From positions 2,914,001 to 2,978,000 of the forward strand of contig NZ_JACBZS010000001.1 of the NCBI RefSeq assembly GCF_013408305.1: 64,000 nt of DNA, written 5' to 3'. Numbering within the stretch: the stretch's first letter is position 1; every line of letters starts with the position of its first letter. Source of the stretch: Naumannella cuiyingiana. Its GTDB lineage: Bacteria; Actinomycetota; Actinomycetes; Propionibacteriales; Propionibacteriaceae. The notes beneath the pieces were generated by a model that saw nothing but the letters and a program-made list of their open reading frames with translations, did not search any database and was not told the origin of the DNA. Both the position numbers and the translations under genes were made by a program. Positions 63,253 to 64,000 of the stretch are shown in pieces.

Positions 63253-63873
63253 TCAGGACCGCTCGGTCGCCAGGCGTAGCGCGAATGCCCCGAGCACCAC
63301 GCCGGTCAGCGCATCCACGGCGCGCCGCACCGGGCTGCGCAGCAACAGCGCCCTGGCGCGCACCGCTGCGAACACGATGAGCACCAACCAGGTGGTGCCG
63401 ATAACCGGTAGCAGCCAGGCGTAGGCGATGCCGATCCAGATCGGCGCGCCCGGCGTCAGGAACTGGGGCAGCAGCGCAAGGTAGAAGATCAGAATCTTCG
63501 GATTCGTCGCATTGCCCAGGAAGCCCTGCCGAAACCCGGCCCAGCGCGACGGCGCGGCGCTCGCCGCCGGATCGCGATAGCGGCCGCGCCTCGCGCTGAT
63601 CAGCGCCTGCGCCGCGAGCCAGCACAGGTAGACCACGCCGAGCCACTTGACCGCGGCGAACAGCGTGTGGCTGGCCATGATCAACGCACCGAGCCCGGCC
63701 GCGGCCGCCAGTCCCTGCAGCATCGACGCGGCCGCGACCCCCGCGGACGTCGCGAGCCCGCGTCCCCGGCCGCCGATCACGGTGTTGCGCAGCACGATCG
63801 TGAAGTCCGCGCCGGGCACCAGCACCACGGCGAGCACCACTGCCAGATAGGGCAGCAACGTCTCGGTGATCAT
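63253..63873 (-). CDS. LysE/RhtB-family exporter
   Basis: Protein of 206 residues with six hydrophobic segments. VVLVPGADFTIVLRNTVIGG at the N-terminus and FRQGFLGNATNPKILIFYLA are the LysE/RhtB hallmarks. It exports amino acids or related metabolites. ATG 63873 is 6 bp after TAGGCT on the minus strand (63880-63885), leaderless. It is convergent with the gntP-like gene, 34 bp apart. Confidence 0.93.
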   Translation of the reverse strand: MITETLLPYLAVVLAVVLVPGADFTIVLRNTVIGGRGRGLATSAGVAAASMLQGLAAAAGLGALIMASHTLFAAVKWLGVVYLCWLAAQALISARRGRYRDPAASAAPSRWAGFRQGFLGNATNPKILIFYLALLPQFLTPGAPIWIGIAYAWLLPVIGTTWLVLIVFAAVRARALLLRSPVRRAVDALTGVVLGAFALRLATERS

Positions 63874-63949
63874 GAGACGAGCCTAGGACCCCGGATCGGT
63901 GTGACCAGCACCATTTCAGCCAGCGCGGACAGTGATCCTGCCGCGCGCC

Positions 63950-64000
63950 TCAGCCGTCGGACTCCGCGTCTGCCGGGGTCGGCCGCCGCGCGGGGTGCAC
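63950..64000 (-). CDS. Possible C-terminal end of a gene cut by the window edge
   Basis: On the minus strand the last 51 bases read as 16 codons ending in TGA (63950-63952): the tail HPARRPTPADAESDG. A proline/acidic tail like this is common at actinobacterial protein ends, but the frame is too short to judge. The rest of 63886-63949 shows no gene. Confidence 0.25.
   Translation of the reverse strand: MHPARRPTPADAESDG

Overview
The window is one contiguous piece of a high-GC (roughly 70% by eye) actinobacterial chromosome. Nearly all of it is densely packed coding sequence, many starts are GTG, and operon genes commonly overlap by ATGA or GTGA. Lineage markers include RbpA, WhiA, the RapZ-YvcK-WhiA trio, the tkt-tal-zwf-opcA-pgl pentose phosphate operon, the SufR-BDCSU-SufT operon, a MabA/InhA-like fabG-fabI pair, DUF3099, DUF6457 and a CGNR zinc-finger protein. 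A propionibacterium-like member of the Actinomycetota is my best guess. That placement is inference, since no rRNA gene is present.

Layout. 1-8120: a probable operon with a dipeptide/oligopeptide-type ABC importer (substrate-binding protein cut by the window edge, two permeases, a double ATPase), two luciferase-like flavin monooxygenases, a DUF1684 protein and two FMN reductases. It looks like an uptake-plus-flavin-oxidation module of unknown substrate. 8121-9786: an array of 13 near-identical 26-bp repeats, interrupted by a lower-GC CGNR regulator gene. 9787-19000: uvrC, a membrane-anchored unknown, rapZ-yvcK-whiA, gap-pgk-tpiA and secG. 19021-21130: an MFS exporter and an ArsR-rhodanese regulator with a clear operator. 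21251-28573: rbpA facing the pentose phosphate operon across a very strong bidirectional hairpin. 28763-33912: a FtsX-type ABC exporter divergent from a NarL-type two-component system, plus a small lipoprotein; a shared promoter motif suggests one envelope-stress-like regulon. 34071-39908: heme O synthase, ThrE, heme A synthase, an ABC-2 exporter and an MFS protein. 39994-47084: a SUFU-domain protein and the complete suf operon. 47092-52603: a TmrB-like ATPase, OsmC, a rhodanese preceded by a cysteine-rich leader peptide, an ABC-F ATPase, an Eis-like acetyltransferase and a lysine-rich HTH nucleoid-type protein. 52684-60379: rlmA-like, SDR, SURF1, DUF6457/moaA, small unknowns, fabG-fabI and an ABC ATPase. 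60380-64000: YbaK-like, SpoU methyltransferase, GntP permease, LysE exporter and a cut gene end.

Cross-cutting signals. At least 17 translation starts sit 6-7 bp after a TAnnnT-like -10 box, meaning leaderless mRNAs; these include three tiny upstream ORFs (before secG, rbpA and the rhodanese). Stop codons often lie inside the palindrome TGATCA, giving repeated TGATCATG stop/start junctions. The most interesting items are the cysteine leader, the leaderless uORF fused by ATGA to secG, the interrupted repeat array, the shared two-component motif, and the histone-H1-like tails on OpcA and on the HTH protein. Coordinates were counted by hand from the sequence, and no database search was possible.
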